From CBDIHP01 sp965279195 (GTDB lineage: Bacteria; Planctomycetota; Planctomycetia; Isosphaerales; Isosphaeraceae), in the NCBI GenBank assembly GCA_965279195.1, contig CBDIHP010000048.1, forward strand, positions 372,001 through 436,000: a stretch of DNA of 64,000 nt, in the 5' to 3' direction. The notes under the pieces were generated by a model. That model saw only the letters and a list, made by a program, of their open reading frames with translations. It was not told the origin of the DNA and ran no database searches. Position 1 is the stretch's first letter. Every line of letters begins with the position of its first letter. A program made the position numbers and the translations under genes. Positions 42,273 to 50,430 of this stretch are shown here, piece after piece.

Positions 42273-43820
42273 GTGAGTCTCGGGGGCATGGGCATGGATG
42301 GGCCAATCGGACGCGAGAATGCGGATCCGTCGACGAGCCAGCGGCTCGCGATCATCAGCACGCCTCGGTCGGGCAACACCTGGCTGAGGTTCCTCCTGGC
42401 GACGACCTACAAGCTCAAGGGGATGGGCGAGGAACAGATCGCCGTCCACCACCCGGAGGACGTCGATTGGTCCAACCTCCCCGGGCGGTGCGTGCTCCAG
42501 ATCCACTGGATGCCCACGGATTCCTTCCGCAAACGCCTGGATGACAACGGCTTCCAGCCGATCGTGGTCGCCCGGCATCCGCTCGATGTCCTGCTCTCGA
42601 TCCTCCAGTTCGCCCCCCGGGACGGCAAGACGGCCGCCTGGCTCGAAGGCGCGGGCGGCGACGAGCTGGCGATCCATGGCGCCCTGCCGTCCTCGAAGGC
42701 GTTCCTGGATTACGCGTGCGGCCCCCGTGCATCGGCCCTGCTCGACGTCAGCCGGGCGTGGTGGGAGGTCCCCGGCGTGCGCCGGGTCCGCTATGAGGAC
42801 CTGGTCCGCGAGACCGTCCCCCGGCTCCGAGAACTGCTCGACGGCCTGGCCCCGTACGGCCCCGGTGCGCTCCGCGATGCGGTCGAGGCGAACGCGATCC
42901 AGAACCTCCGGGCCGAGCATGCGAGCCAGATGCACCACTTCTGGCAAGGGCGGCCCGGCCTCTGGCGGCACCTCATCCCGCCCGAGACCGTCCGGGCGAT
43001 CCGGCAGGCCCAGGCGCCTGTCTTCGATACCATCGGCCACGACTCCGAGCCCGACGACGCACTGACCCCCGACGCCGCCGACGCCCGCTGGTACCGGATT
43101 GAGCTCGACTCCAGCCGGGGCCAGTTCGAGGCCACCCGGAAGACGCAGATCGAAGCCCGTGCGGAGGCCGACGCGCTCCGGGGCGAACTCGCCGCCCTCC
43201 GCGACCTGCGTCAGCAGCTCCAGTCGCAACTCGATGCCGCCCGAGAGGGTTGGGACGCCGACCGCCGCGCCTTCTCCAGCATCTGCGACGCGATGAACGG
43301 CGAGCGGGCGGGCTGGACCGTCACCCGCGACGACCTCTGGAACCGACTGACTTACGCGCTCGAACGCCTCGCCGAGGTCGAGCGGCGTCGCGACGAGGCA
43401 CACGCACGCATCCAGGCCCTGGAGACGGAGGCCGTTGATGCCGCCGGGCAACGCGACGCCTGTGAAAATCGGGCTCTGGAAATCGAGCGCGAACGCGACG
43501 AGTGGCGGGTCCGTTTCGAGGCCGGCCAGCAGTCGGTGACCGAGGCCGCGCGACGGGTCGCGGCGGCCGATCAGGAACTCGCCAGGCTTGCGGCCCGGGC
43601 GGCCCACGACGGCGATCTGATCGCCCGAACCCAAAGGGAAATCAGGCCTTACCGCCTGGTCGATCCGCTCCGGATGGTCAACCGCCTGCATGAGTCGCTG
43701 GCCCGGCTCAAGTATTCGCTCGGGCAGGCCCGCCGGGCGTCCGATTCCGGCGCACTGGCGCCTCATCGCGGGCCCCACGGGCGACCGGCCCACCAAGAAT
43801 CCGCGCCCCGGTGCGAATGA
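42273..43820 (+). CDS. Sulfotransferase fused to a coiled-coil region
   Basis: 515 residues from GTG 42273 (later in-frame ATGs at 42288 and 42294 are also plausible). Residues about 22-250 are a sulfotransferase domain: IISTPRSGNTWLRFLL is the 5'-phosphosulfate loop for PAPS, and VVARHPLDVLLSI is the 3'-phosphate-binding segment; VRYEDLVRE follows. Residues about 290-440 are predicted long coiled coil (RDLRQQLQSQLDAAREGWDADRRAF, RDEAHARIQALETEAVDAAGQRDACENRALEIERERDEW, cut by short gaps). A basic C-terminal tail ends the protein. No signal peptide. It would transfer sulfate to a carbohydrate or other acceptor; the coiled coil probably mediates assembly. Confidence 0.8.
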   Translation: MSLGGMGMDGPIGRENADPSTSQRLAIISTPRSGNTWLRFLLATTYKLKGMGEEQIAVHHPEDVDWSNLPGRCVLQIHWMPTDSFRKRLDDNGFQPIVVARHPLDVLLSILQFAPRDGKTAAWLEGAGGDELAIHGALPSSKAFLDYACGPRASALLDVSRAWWEVPGVRRVRYEDLVRETVPRLRELLDGLAPYGPGALRDAVEANAIQNLRAEHASQMHHFWQGRPGLWRHLIPPETVRAIRQAQAPVFDTIGHDSEPDDALTPDAADARWYRIELDSSRGQFEATRKTQIEARAEADALRGELAALRDLRQQLQSQLDAAREGWDADRRAFSSICDAMNGERAGWTVTRDDLWNRLTYALERLAEVERRRDEAHARIQALETEAVDAAGQRDACENRALEIERERDEWRVRFEAGQQSVTEAARRVAAADQELARLAARAAHDGDLIARTQREIRPYRLVDPLRMVNRLHESLARLKYSLGQARRASDSGALAPHRGPHGRPAHQESAPRCE

Positions 43821-43884
43821 ACGTTCGTCCCGTTTCTTATCGAGCAGCGTAGAAGTTGCTGGATGAGGAGGTGCGAAAGTTACC

Positions 43885-44163
43885 ATGAACACCCTTTTCA
43901 AGTACGCGGTTGCGGTGATGCTCCCCCCGGCCGGCCTCTATCTCGCCGGCCGCAAGGTGTCCTCGGTGGTCGCCTCGTTCCTGTACGTGGCCGCCCTGCT
44001 GACCATCGGCGATGGGATCGGCGCGGTCGTCCTGTTCTTCCTGATCGCCTGGGCCGTCAAGTCGGTCGGCGAGCAGCACGCCCGCGAGGAGGTCAAGCAC
44101 TTCCTCGCCGCCATGAACGCCCGGCCCGTCGAGGTCCTCCGCCACAAGAACCACGCCGCTTGA
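43885..44163 (+). CDS. Small membrane protein
   Basis: 92 residues. Two hydrophobic segments (FKYAVAVMLPPAGLYLAG and ASFLYVAALLTIGDGIGAVVLFFLIAWAV) and a charged C-terminus (EQHAREEVKHFLAAM). The PPAGLYLAGR turn and overall pattern recall the Pmp3/YqaE stress-associated membrane proteins, but the match is not strong enough to name it. A clear intrinsic terminator follows at 44216-44262, so it ends a transcript. Confidence 0.65.
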   Translation: MNTLFKYAVAVMLPPAGLYLAGRKVSSVVASFLYVAALLTIGDGIGAVVLFFLIAWAVKSVGEQHAREEVKHFLAAMNARPVEVLRHKNHAA

Positions 44164-44168
44164 CCTTC

Positions 44169-44474
44169 GGAGCGCGAGAGCGGAGCTGTCGCTTTCGCCT
44201 CGAATACGAACAACCCGGCCACCGTCGACCCGAACCTGGGGCGACGGTGGCCGTTGTCGTTTCAGGGGTTACGCCGATTTCTGGGCAGGGATTGGTTCAA
44301 GAATTGTGGCCGCCGCCCCCTGGAATAGGGATGCCAGGCCATGCCCCTCCTCGAGTCGGGGCCCAATTGGATTTGTTCCCGCGATTTCGAGAAAGCGGTG
44401 TTACTGCTGACGGGCTCCCCACTGGGTTTGTTCCCGCAATTCGGTAGGAAGCGGCAGCCGGACGGCCGCACTCC
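44169..44474. repeat. Degenerate, expanded family A element with a terminator and family E copies inside
   Basis: Left end GGAGCGCGAGAGCGGAGCTG resembles the subtype at 23490/53158; right end AAGCGGCAGCCGGACGGCCGCACTCC is split by the boundary at 44474. The 300-bp interior is occupied by an intrinsic terminator and two family E motifs, so the element is either inflated by insertions or two unrelated ends; the pairing is tentative. Confidence 0.4.
44216..44262 (+). terminator. Intrinsic terminator after the small membrane protein
   Basis: Twelve-base-pair stem CGGCCACCGTCG / CGACGGTGGCCG (44216-44227 and 44242-44253), followed by TTGTCGTTT. Confidence 0.85.
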
Positions 44475-44504
44475 AAAATGGGTTTGTTCCCGCGATTTCG
44501 CGAG
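44365..44504. repeat. Three family E motifs (ATTGGGTTTGTTCCCGC)
   Basis: ATTGGATTTGTTCCCGCGATTTCGAGA, ACTGGGTTTGTTCCCGCAATTCGG and AATGGGTTTGTTCCCGCGATTTCGCGAGAG begin at about 44366, 44421 and 44476, all in the same orientation. The core matches the motif inside the cytochrome gene at 2565. Confidence 0.7.
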
Positions 44505-44571
44505 AGGCTTGTGTTGAGGGGTTGGGGGGATACGATCGCCTGTCCAAACTTTGTCGAACGGAGGTGGTCGG

Positions 44572-46080
44572 ATGCGCTCGAATGTCTGCCTGCGATGGGC
44601 CTGGGTCGGGATCGTTCTGCTGGCGGCCGGTGTGTCGCGGGGGGATCAACTCCGCGCGGGCGCCGCTCGGGCGGACATCACCGACCGCGCGGCCGGACCT
44701 GTCAATGACCCGCTCTACGCCAAGGCGCTCGTCCTGAAGAACGGCAAGGCCACCGCCGTCGTGATCTCCCTCGATGCGGTCTCGGTGGGCGAGATCGGTT
44801 ACATCGGCAACGACTACCTTCCGAAGCTCCGGGCCCGGCTGGAGAAGGAACTCGGGATCAAGCCGGGCGAGATCCTGGTCAACGCCAGCCACTGCCACGG
44901 GATCGTGGACAAGACCACGGTCCTGGACAAGACCTTCCAGGCCGTGAAGGAGGCCCTCGGCAAGCTCGAACCGGTGCGAGTCGGCGCGGGGGTCGGCCGG
45001 GAAGACCGGGTCATGGAGAATCGCCGGATCAAGCTCATGGACGGCACCACGGCGGATGTCCGCCATGCCTATGCGTTGCCCGCCGATGCGAAGATGGCCG
45101 AGGTCGGCCCGGTGGATCCGGAGATCGGGCTGCTGCGGCTCGATCGGCTCGACGGCCGGCCGCTGGCGGTGGTCTTCCAGTTCGCCTGCCACCCGATCCA
45201 GGGGGTGCCCAGCGGGGCCAACACGGCGGACATGTCCGGATTCGCCGCGCAGGTGATCGAGGACAATCTCGGCGATGGCGCGTTGGCTTTGTTCCTGCAG
45301 GGCTGCGGCGGCGACATCAACCCGCTCAACTACCGCGACGTGGACAACCCCCGCGACGCCGAGCCGCTCGGCAACCGCCTGGGCCTGAGCGCCCTCAAGG
45401 GGATCCGGGCCATCAAGACCCGCGACGACTCCCGGCTCGCGATCGTGAATACCACGCTCACGCTCCCCCGGTCGGACTTCCGTGCGAAGATCGCCGAGAC
45501 CGAGGCCGAGTGCGTCCGGCAGATGAAGACGCTCAAGGGGACGAGCCTGAACCTCAAGGCCTTCCTGGCCCTCTCCTCTCGCTACGCGCAGGGGGGCGAC
45601 TTCCCCAGCTACGACGCCCACCGCTACCTCCACGACCGCCGCGCCGGCCGGCCGGACTACGACACGATGGACAAGAACAATCGCGCCAACATGGAGGCGT
45701 ACATCAAGAACATCGAGACCATGGAGGAGCTGACGAGGCTCCAGACCAACCTCGCGCTCCTGAAGAAGCACCAGGCCCAGCACGACGCGGCCGGCTCGAA
45801 GACCCTCGACACCGAACTCTGCGGCCTCCGCGTGGGCGACTTCGTCCTGGTGACCTTCCCCGGCGAGCTGACCGTGCGTCTGGGGCTCAACCTGAAAAAA
45901 GTATCGCCCCACAAGGCGACATTTGTTTCAGGTTACACCAATGGATACATCTATTATGCCCCGACCGACGACCAGCTCGGCAACTGCGGCCACGCGCAAG
46001 AAGATAGCGATACCTTGCTCGCCCCCGGGTGGCAGGGGATGTTCGAATCGGCGTCGCTGAAGCTGCTGAAGGGGCTATGA
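44572..46080 (+). CDS. Neutral/alkaline ceramidase-like hydrolase, exported
   Basis: 502 residues from ATG 44572 with a signal peptide (about 1-24). The beginning of the mature protein (LRAGAARADITDR) and the metal-site segments ILVNASHCHG, VVFQFACHPIQG and the acidic FLQGCGGDINPLNYRD match the neutral ceramidase N-terminal domain, whose Zn site uses His residues like these. The C-terminal part (FVLVTFPGELTVRLGL, VSGYTNGYIYYAP) is also shared by the family. Planctomycetes rarely contain sphingolipids, so the substrate may be another N-acyl lipid. GGAGGTGG precedes the start. Confidence 0.85.
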   Translation: MRSNVCLRWAWVGIVLLAAGVSRGDQLRAGAARADITDRAAGPVNDPLYAKALVLKNGKATAVVISLDAVSVGEIGYIGNDYLPKLRARLEKELGIKPGEILVNASHCHGIVDKTTVLDKTFQAVKEALGKLEPVRVGAGVGREDRVMENRRIKLMDGTTADVRHAYALPADAKMAEVGPVDPEIGLLRLDRLDGRPLAVVFQFACHPIQGVPSGANTADMSGFAAQVIEDNLGDGALALFLQGCGGDINPLNYRDVDNPRDAEPLGNRLGLSALKGIRAIKTRDDSRLAIVNTTLTLPRSDFRAKIAETEAECVRQMKTLKGTSLNLKAFLALSSRYAQGGDFPSYDAHRYLHDRRAGRPDYDTMDKNNRANMEAYIKNIETMEELTRLQTNLALLKKHQAQHDAAGSKTLDTELCGLRVGDFVLVTFPGELTVRLGLNLKKVSPHKATFVSGYTNGYIYYAPTDDQLGNCGHAQEDSDTLLAPGWQGMFESASLKLLKGL

Positions 46081-46086
46081 CCCCTC

Positions 46087-46172
46087 GGAGTGCGGGAGCT
46101 TGCTGCCGAGAGGCCACGAGGAGCCGTCAATATCGGCACCGACCCGGCGAGCGGAGCGAGCTCCCGCACTCC
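46087..46172. repeat. Family A palindromic element, shortened copy (86 bp)
   Basis: Starts GGAGTGCGGGAGCTTGC and ends GAGCTCCCGCACTCC, followed by GGGCGGTC. It lies 6 nt from the ceramidase-like stop and 6 nt from the J-domain stop, filling the convergent space between them. The interior is reduced compared with 139-bp copies. Confidence 0.8.
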
Positions 46173-46178
46173 GGGCGG

Positions 46179-47120
46179 TCAGTTCCACTGGCGCGGGATG
46201 CTCATCTCACGCACATATTTTTCGACGCTCAGACCTTGCTTCGAGAGCTGCGTCCGGAGCACCTCGTAGGCGTCGGCGGCCTGGGTGGCGGTGGGGTAGG
46301 TGAGCCAGCCGACGAATCGGCCTTCCTCGATCTGAGACTGGTTCGAGGCCGGGTGCGTGCCCTTGCTCGCGGTTTTGAAGGCGACGGAGACCGCGTCGAG
46401 TGTGTGCCCGGCGCCGGGGATCTCCTCGGCCGTCGGGGCCAGGGCCTCGACCGGCCAGGCGACGTGCAGCGAGCAGCTCAGGTTGCGCTGCTCGGGCGTC
46501 CGGAGGAAGAGGTCGAGCGAGGTGTCGATCTCGAACCGGATGATGAGCATCTCGACGAACACGGCCTTGGGATCGGCCGGGGCCTCGGCCTCGGCGGACG
46601 AGCCGCCGGCCGACGACCCCGCGGAGCCCGATCGGGCCCGGTCCTTGTCGCCGTGGCCGAAGACGTTGCGGAACACTTCGTTGGGGTCCGGCTCGGGCGT
46701 GGGTGGCGACGGCGGAGGAGGGGGGGCCGCCTGCGGGGGCGGCGGGGGCGTGACGGGCCCCTCGCCCCGGCGGCCGGCGGCGCCCCAGAACCAGGTGTGG
46801 TTGCTCGGAGGGGGAGGGGGCATCGTCTGGCCCGACGCATAGGCCGAGGCCCCCCGGCCCCGCCACCCGTCCTGGCCCGCCTGGGGCCATTCGCGCTCGT
46901 TGACGTGACGCCAGCCGTTCTCGGTCGAGCGGCCGACGACCCGCGCGGTGCTGAGGATCTCATACGCCCGCACGACCAGCCGGAACGCCCATTCCTCGCC
47001 GCCGACGTCCGGGTGGTGCCGCTTGGTCTTCTGCCGGTAGGCGTCCCGGATCTGCTCCAGGGTCGCCTCGGACGAGATCCCCAGGATCTGATAGGGGTCG
47101 AACTCATACGTATACGTCAT
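46179..47120 (-). CDS. J-domain protein with Pro-rich linker
   Basis: 313 residues. An N-terminal J domain (DPYQILGISSEATLEQIRDAYRQKTKRHHPDVGG) has the HPD tripeptide needed to stimulate Hsp70 ATPase. A long Pro/Gly-rich linker (about 90-165) is followed by a C-terminal alpha/beta domain ending in LSVEKYVREMSIPRQW that I cannot name. No cysteine-rich zinc domain is present, so this is not a DnaJ proper. Start 47120 (MTYTYEF) is homology-based; upstream frame is nonconserved. Confidence 0.82.
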   Translation of the reverse strand: MTYTYEFDPYQILGISSEATLEQIRDAYRQKTKRHHPDVGGEEWAFRLVVRAYEILSTARVVGRSTENGWRHVNEREWPQAGQDGWRGRGASAYASGQTMPPPPPSNHTWFWGAAGRRGEGPVTPPPPPQAAPPPPPSPPTPEPDPNEVFRNVFGHGDKDRARSGSAGSSAGGSSAEAEAPADPKAVFVEMLIIRFEIDTSLDLFLRTPEQRNLSCSLHVAWPVEALAPTAEEIPGAGHTLDAVSVAFKTASKGTHPASNQSQIEEGRFVGWLTYPTATQAADAYEVLRTQLSKQGLSVEKYVREMSIPRQWN

Positions 47121-47334
47121 AACGTCGCCCGATCCTGGTCGATTCCCGCCCCGGCGCCGCAACCCGTCGCGGCCATGTTGGCCTGACATTATAGCAGTTT
47201 CCGGGCCAAGCGGGCGTCGACGGCGGCACCGCACCGGTGGGCTCGGCGGCGCGAGGCCTCCGGCGAATCGGACGCCGAGGTCGGTGCGGGGCCTCGCGTC
47301 CCGCTGGACCGCGAGGCACCACGCCCGACGTCGG

Positions 47335-48258
47335 TCAGGCCTTGTGGTTCAGGAAGGCGATGGCGTCGTCGGTCCGCTTGTAGATGTCGTCGATCTGGGC
47401 GGGGGATTCGAAGCCGACGACGAAGGCGTCGACCGAGCCCAGGCCGAGGACGTAGCGGAGCGAGGCGTCCCGGCGCTCGGGTTCCTTGAAGGCCCCTTCG
47501 CCCAGGATCTTCATGCCGACGACCCCCTTGCCGGAGTCGTGCATCTCTTCGAGCTGGCTGGCGACCTCGTCGGGCTTGCGGTCGTCCATGATCAGCCCCT
47601 CGGGGTTGATCCGGGCGAGGTTGATCTCGACGAACGGGTCCTTGGCGGAGGTCCGCAGGGGGTCCATGCCGTGGTTGCTGGTGCCGTGGGCCCGGATGAT
47701 CTTCTGGTCCTTGGCCTGGCGGAGGTATTCCATCACGCCCTGGTGCTGCTCCTGCCAGTCCTTCTTCTGCATGCAGTGGAGCAGGACGATGTCGATGTAG
47801 TCGACCCCCAGCTCCATGCGGTAGCGTTCGAGGTGGCTGCGGGCGTCGGCCAGCTTGGTGGCGTGGGTCTTGGTCTGGATCACGTACTTCTCGCGGGGCA
47901 CCCCCTTGAGGGCCTCGCGGAGGTAGGTGTGCGAGCCGTACTGGTCGGCGACGTCGAACAGGGTCACGCCCCGGTCGATGGCGTGGCGGACGACCTTGGT
48001 GAACTCCTTGACCCCCAGCCTGGTCTGGTTGCTCGCCTGGCCCGAACCGTGGCTGCCGGTGCCCATCCCGATCAGGGCGACCTGGATGCCCGACTTGCCG
48101 AGCGTGACCGTGTCATTGGCCGACTTCGGCAGCTTGGCCCGGGGATACGCCGGGTTGGCCGCGTGGGCCTTGCCCGAGGCGAGGGCCCCGGCGGCCAGCG
48201 CGGTGGCCGATGCGGCGAGGAACTCGCGGCGGTCGAGCGACGACGGATGCGGAGTCAT
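47335..48258 (-). CDS. Aldo/keto reductase with Tat signal
   Basis: 307 residues. A twin-arginine signal (DRREFLAASATALAAGALASG) is followed by an aldo/keto reductase barrel: VALIGMGTGSHG, GVTLFDVADQYGSH (catalytic Asp and Tyr), VDYIDIVLLHCM (catalytic His in LLHC) and a lysine in IQTKTHATK. It lacks an obvious C-terminal NADPH phosphate pocket I can verify. Planctomycete Tat-AKRs are frequent and their substrates are unknown; reduction of sugar or keto derivatives is the family expectation. Confidence 0.85.
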   Translation of the reverse strand: MTPHPSSLDRREFLAASATALAAGALASGKAHAANPAYPRAKLPKSANDTVTLGKSGIQVALIGMGTGSHGSGQASNQTRLGVKEFTKVVRHAIDRGVTLFDVADQYGSHTYLREALKGVPREKYVIQTKTHATKLADARSHLERYRMELGVDYIDIVLLHCMQKKDWQEQHQGVMEYLRQAKDQKIIRAHGTSNHGMDPLRTSAKDPFVEINLARINPEGLIMDDRKPDEVASQLEEMHDSGKGVVGMKILGEGAFKEPERRDASLRYVLGLGSVDAFVVGFESPAQIDDIYKRTDDAIAFLNHKA

Positions 48259-48422
48259 GGGTCCGGCCTCCCTTGGGGAACGGGGCGTGTGACGAGACGG
48301 GATGGATCGACTTGCAAACAGCAGGCCCGGGCACAGCCGGAAACGGCCGCACGACCCCCGGGCCTCCGTCAAGAGGTTGACGCGATTTTAGCCGGAGATC
48401 GCCCCGATGGGTAGCACCACCC

Positions 48423-48562
48423 GGGGTGCGGAAGCTCGCTTCCGCCTTGTTCTCGCGGTGCTTGCTCCGCGTGCGAGATCGAAGCCCGATGCCGTCGTCC
48501 CGATGTCCCCTTGTGGGAGCAAGTACCCGCCGGGCGAGGGCGGGAGCGAGCTTCCGCACTCC
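48423..48562. repeat. Family A palindromic element, copy (140 bp)
   Basis: Begins GGGGTGCGGAAGCTCGCTTCCGCC, ends GGAGCGAGCTTCCGCACTCC (bounded to 20 nt each). Internal hairpins GCGGTGCTTGCTCCGC and GGGAGCAAGTACCC. It lies in the 417-bp divergent spacer between the aldo/keto reductase and riboflavin synthase genes; no riboswitch is evident in the rest of that spacer. Confidence 0.85.
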
Positions 48563-48675
48563 AGGTGGAGCGGCGGAGGTGGGTCTTCCCTACGGGGGTA
48601 GGAATCCCCGGCGCGACTGGGTAGCCTGAAGGGGAGACAACCGCTGGTCAACAACGCGAAAGGGTCGCTGTTAAC

Positions 48676-49272
48676 GTGTTCACGGGACTGGTCGAGGCAT
48701 TGGGTCGGGTGGAGTCGGTCATTGAGGAGGGGGCGGGGCGGCGGTTCCGACTGGTGTGGCCGGGATTGGGCGAGCTGCCGGCGATCGGCGAGAGCATCGC
48801 GGTCAACGGCTGCTGCCTCACGGTCGTCGCCACCGAGATGATCCCCGACGAGGTGGCGTTCGAGGTCCAGGCCGGGCCCGAGACCCTCCTCCGCACCAAC
48901 CTCGGCCGGAAGCGGCCCGGCGACCCCGTGAACCTGGAACGATCGCTCCGCGTCGGCGACCGCCTCGGCGGGCACTTCGTCCAGGGGCACGTCGACACGA
49001 CCGCGACCCTCGCCGAGCGCCGGCCCGAGGGCGAGTGGGACTTCCTCCGCTTCGCGATCCCCGCCGAGTGGACTCCGCTCATGGTCCCCAAGGGCTCGAT
49101 CGCGGTGGACGGCGTCAGCCTGACGCTCGTCGAGGTCGGCCCCGACTGGTTCTCGGTGATGCTGATCCCCCACACCCTCGCCGTGACCACCCTCGGCACC
49201 CTCACGCCCGGCGACCCCGTCAACATCGAGGCCGACATGCTCGCAAAGCACGTGAGGAAGCTGCTCCCGTAG
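48676..49272 (+). CDS. ribE: Riboflavin synthase, alpha subunit
   Basis: 198 residues, GTG start (conserved MFTGLVE N-terminus fixes it). Two homologous lumazine-binding barrels: the first contains SIAVNGCCLTV and the second SIAVDGVSLTLVEV; DRLGGHFVQGHVD lies between. The enzyme dismutates two 6,7-dimethyl-8-ribityllumazine molecules to riboflavin. Length is standard. No other rib gene is adjacent and I see no FMN riboswitch upstream, so the gene is not in a classical rib operon. The stop codon overlaps the first bases of a family C element. Confidence 0.95.
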   Translation: MFTGLVEALGRVESVIEEGAGRRFRLVWPGLGELPAIGESIAVNGCCLTVVATEMIPDEVAFEVQAGPETLLRTNLGRKRPGDPVNLERSLRVGDRLGGHFVQGHVDTTATLAERRPEGEWDFLRFAIPAEWTPLMVPKGSIAVDGVSLTLVEVGPDWFSVMLIPHTLAVTTLGTLTPGDPVNIEADMLAKHVRKLLP

Positions 49273-49352
49273 GGTCCGCTACGGCGGACCGATGCGTTTT
49301 GGATGTTTTCAACACCACATATGACAGATTGGTCCGCAATCGCGGGCCCTAC
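49270..49352. repeat. Family C palindromic element, copy 3 (83 bp)
   Basis: Arms TAGGGTCCGCTACGGCGGACC and GGTCCGCAATCGCGGGCCCTA (stated here as 20-nt halves at each end). It begins at the last bases of the ribE stop codon and ends 2 nt before the rsmA start codon, so it is the entire spacer. Confidence 0.85.
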
Positions 49353-49353
49353 C

Positions 49354-50271
49354 ATGGCACAACGACAGACACTCTCGTATCTCCGGAACCTGTTCGACCG
49401 CCGGGGCATCTCGCCCAAGTACCGGTTCGGGCAGAATTTCCTCATTGACTTGAACATCCACGAACTCATCGCCGAGACGGCCGAGGTCGGCCCCGACGAC
49501 GTGGTCCTGGAGGTCGGCCCCGGCGCCGGCGCGCTGACGCGGATGATGGCCGACACGCAGGCGACCGTGGTCGCCGTCGACATCGACCGCGACATGGCCG
49601 ACCTGACCACCGAGGCGACCATCGGCCTGCCCAACGTCCGCGTGCTCAACATCGACGCGCTCGCGGGCAAGAATAGGCTGAATCCGATCCTGGTCGACAG
49701 CGTCAAGGCCGGGCTCGCCGCGCGGGAGGGGCGGAACTTCAAGCTGGTCGCGAACCTGCCCTACAACGTCGCCACGCCGATCATCGGCAACGTGCTGGTC
49801 CACCCCGACCTGCACCCCGAGCGGATGGTCATCACGATCCAGCTCGAACTGGCCCAGCGGATGATGGCCGAGCCGGATTCCAGCGACTACTCCGCGCTCA
49901 CCGTCCTGATCCAGGGACTGGCGGATGTCAGCCTGGTCCGCACCCTGCCGCCGAGCGTCTTCTGGCCGAAGCCGAACGTCGAATCGGCGATCATCATGAT
50001 CCGCCCCTCCGCTGAGAAACAGGCCCTCATCGAAGACATCCCCTGGTTCCACACCTTCATCCGCCGCGTCTTCCTCCTGCGCCGGAAGAACCTCCGACGC
50101 GCCCTCTATTCCCTCTGGCGTGACTCCTGGACCGACAAGCAGGAGGTCGACGCCCTCCTCGACGGCCTCGGCCACGCGGGCCTCGTCCGCGCCGAAGCCC
50201 TGACCATCCCCCAACTCCGCGACCTCGCCGCCGCCCTCCGGCCGAAGCTGTCCGGGGCGATCGAGGAATGA
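49354..50271 (+). CDS. rsmA: 16S rRNA (adenine1518/1519-N6) dimethyltransferase
   Basis: 305 residues. FGQNFLID begins the conserved domain; motif I is VVLEVGPGAGALT, then VVAVDIDRDM, and the catalytic LVANLPYNVATPI (NLPY) motif; a C-terminal helical domain follows. RsmA dimethylates two adjacent adenines near the 3' end of 16S rRNA, and its loss confers kasugamycin resistance in other bacteria. ATG 49354 directly follows a family C element and has no Shine-Dalgarno; upstream in-frame ATGs at 49303 and 49321 lie inside the element, so the true start is not certain. Probably transcribed with ribE. Confidence 0.93.
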   Translation: MAQRQTLSYLRNLFDRRGISPKYRFGQNFLIDLNIHELIAETAEVGPDDVVLEVGPGAGALTRMMADTQATVVAVDIDRDMADLTTEATIGLPNVRVLNIDALAGKNRLNPILVDSVKAGLAAREGRNFKLVANLPYNVATPIIGNVLVHPDLHPERMVITIQLELAQRMMAEPDSSDYSALTVLIQGLADVSLVRTLPPSVFWPKPNVESAIIMIRPSAEKQALIEDIPWFHTFIRRVFLLRRKNLRRALYSLWRDSWTDKQEVDALLDGLGHAGLVRAEALTIPQLRDLAAALRPKLSGAIEE

Positions 50272-50279
50272 GGAGGAAT

Positions 50280-50365
50280 TGAATCACAGAGGTCACAGAG
50301 AGAAACATTTCAGAATGGATTCCATCAATTCATTGTCTCTGTGTTCCCTGCGTCTCTGTGGTTCA
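50280..50365. repeat. Family D element, copy 2 (86 bp)
   Basis: TTGAATCACAGAGGTCACAG at left and CTGCGTCTCTGTGGTTCA at right, imperfect inverted arms of the ACCACAGAGACAC type. It lies between rsmA and the LRR gene and may be transcribed with either. Confidence 0.8.
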
Positions 50366-50430
50366 GTTCCCATCTTCCCCACTCGCCCGGTGCGGGGCCG
50401 AGGTCGCGGAACCGACGGGGGACCTTGCCC

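Noticed and set aside
46087..46172. Family A elements as ordinary factor-independent terminators only
   Set aside because: They sit in convergent gaps but also in promoters and inside a CDS, lack T runs, and have conserved ends and length, so simple termination does not explain them.
48563..48675. FMN riboswitch before riboflavin synthase
   Set aside because: The conserved FMN aptamer segments (such as AGGGTGAAATTCC-like and GATCCGGT) are absent.
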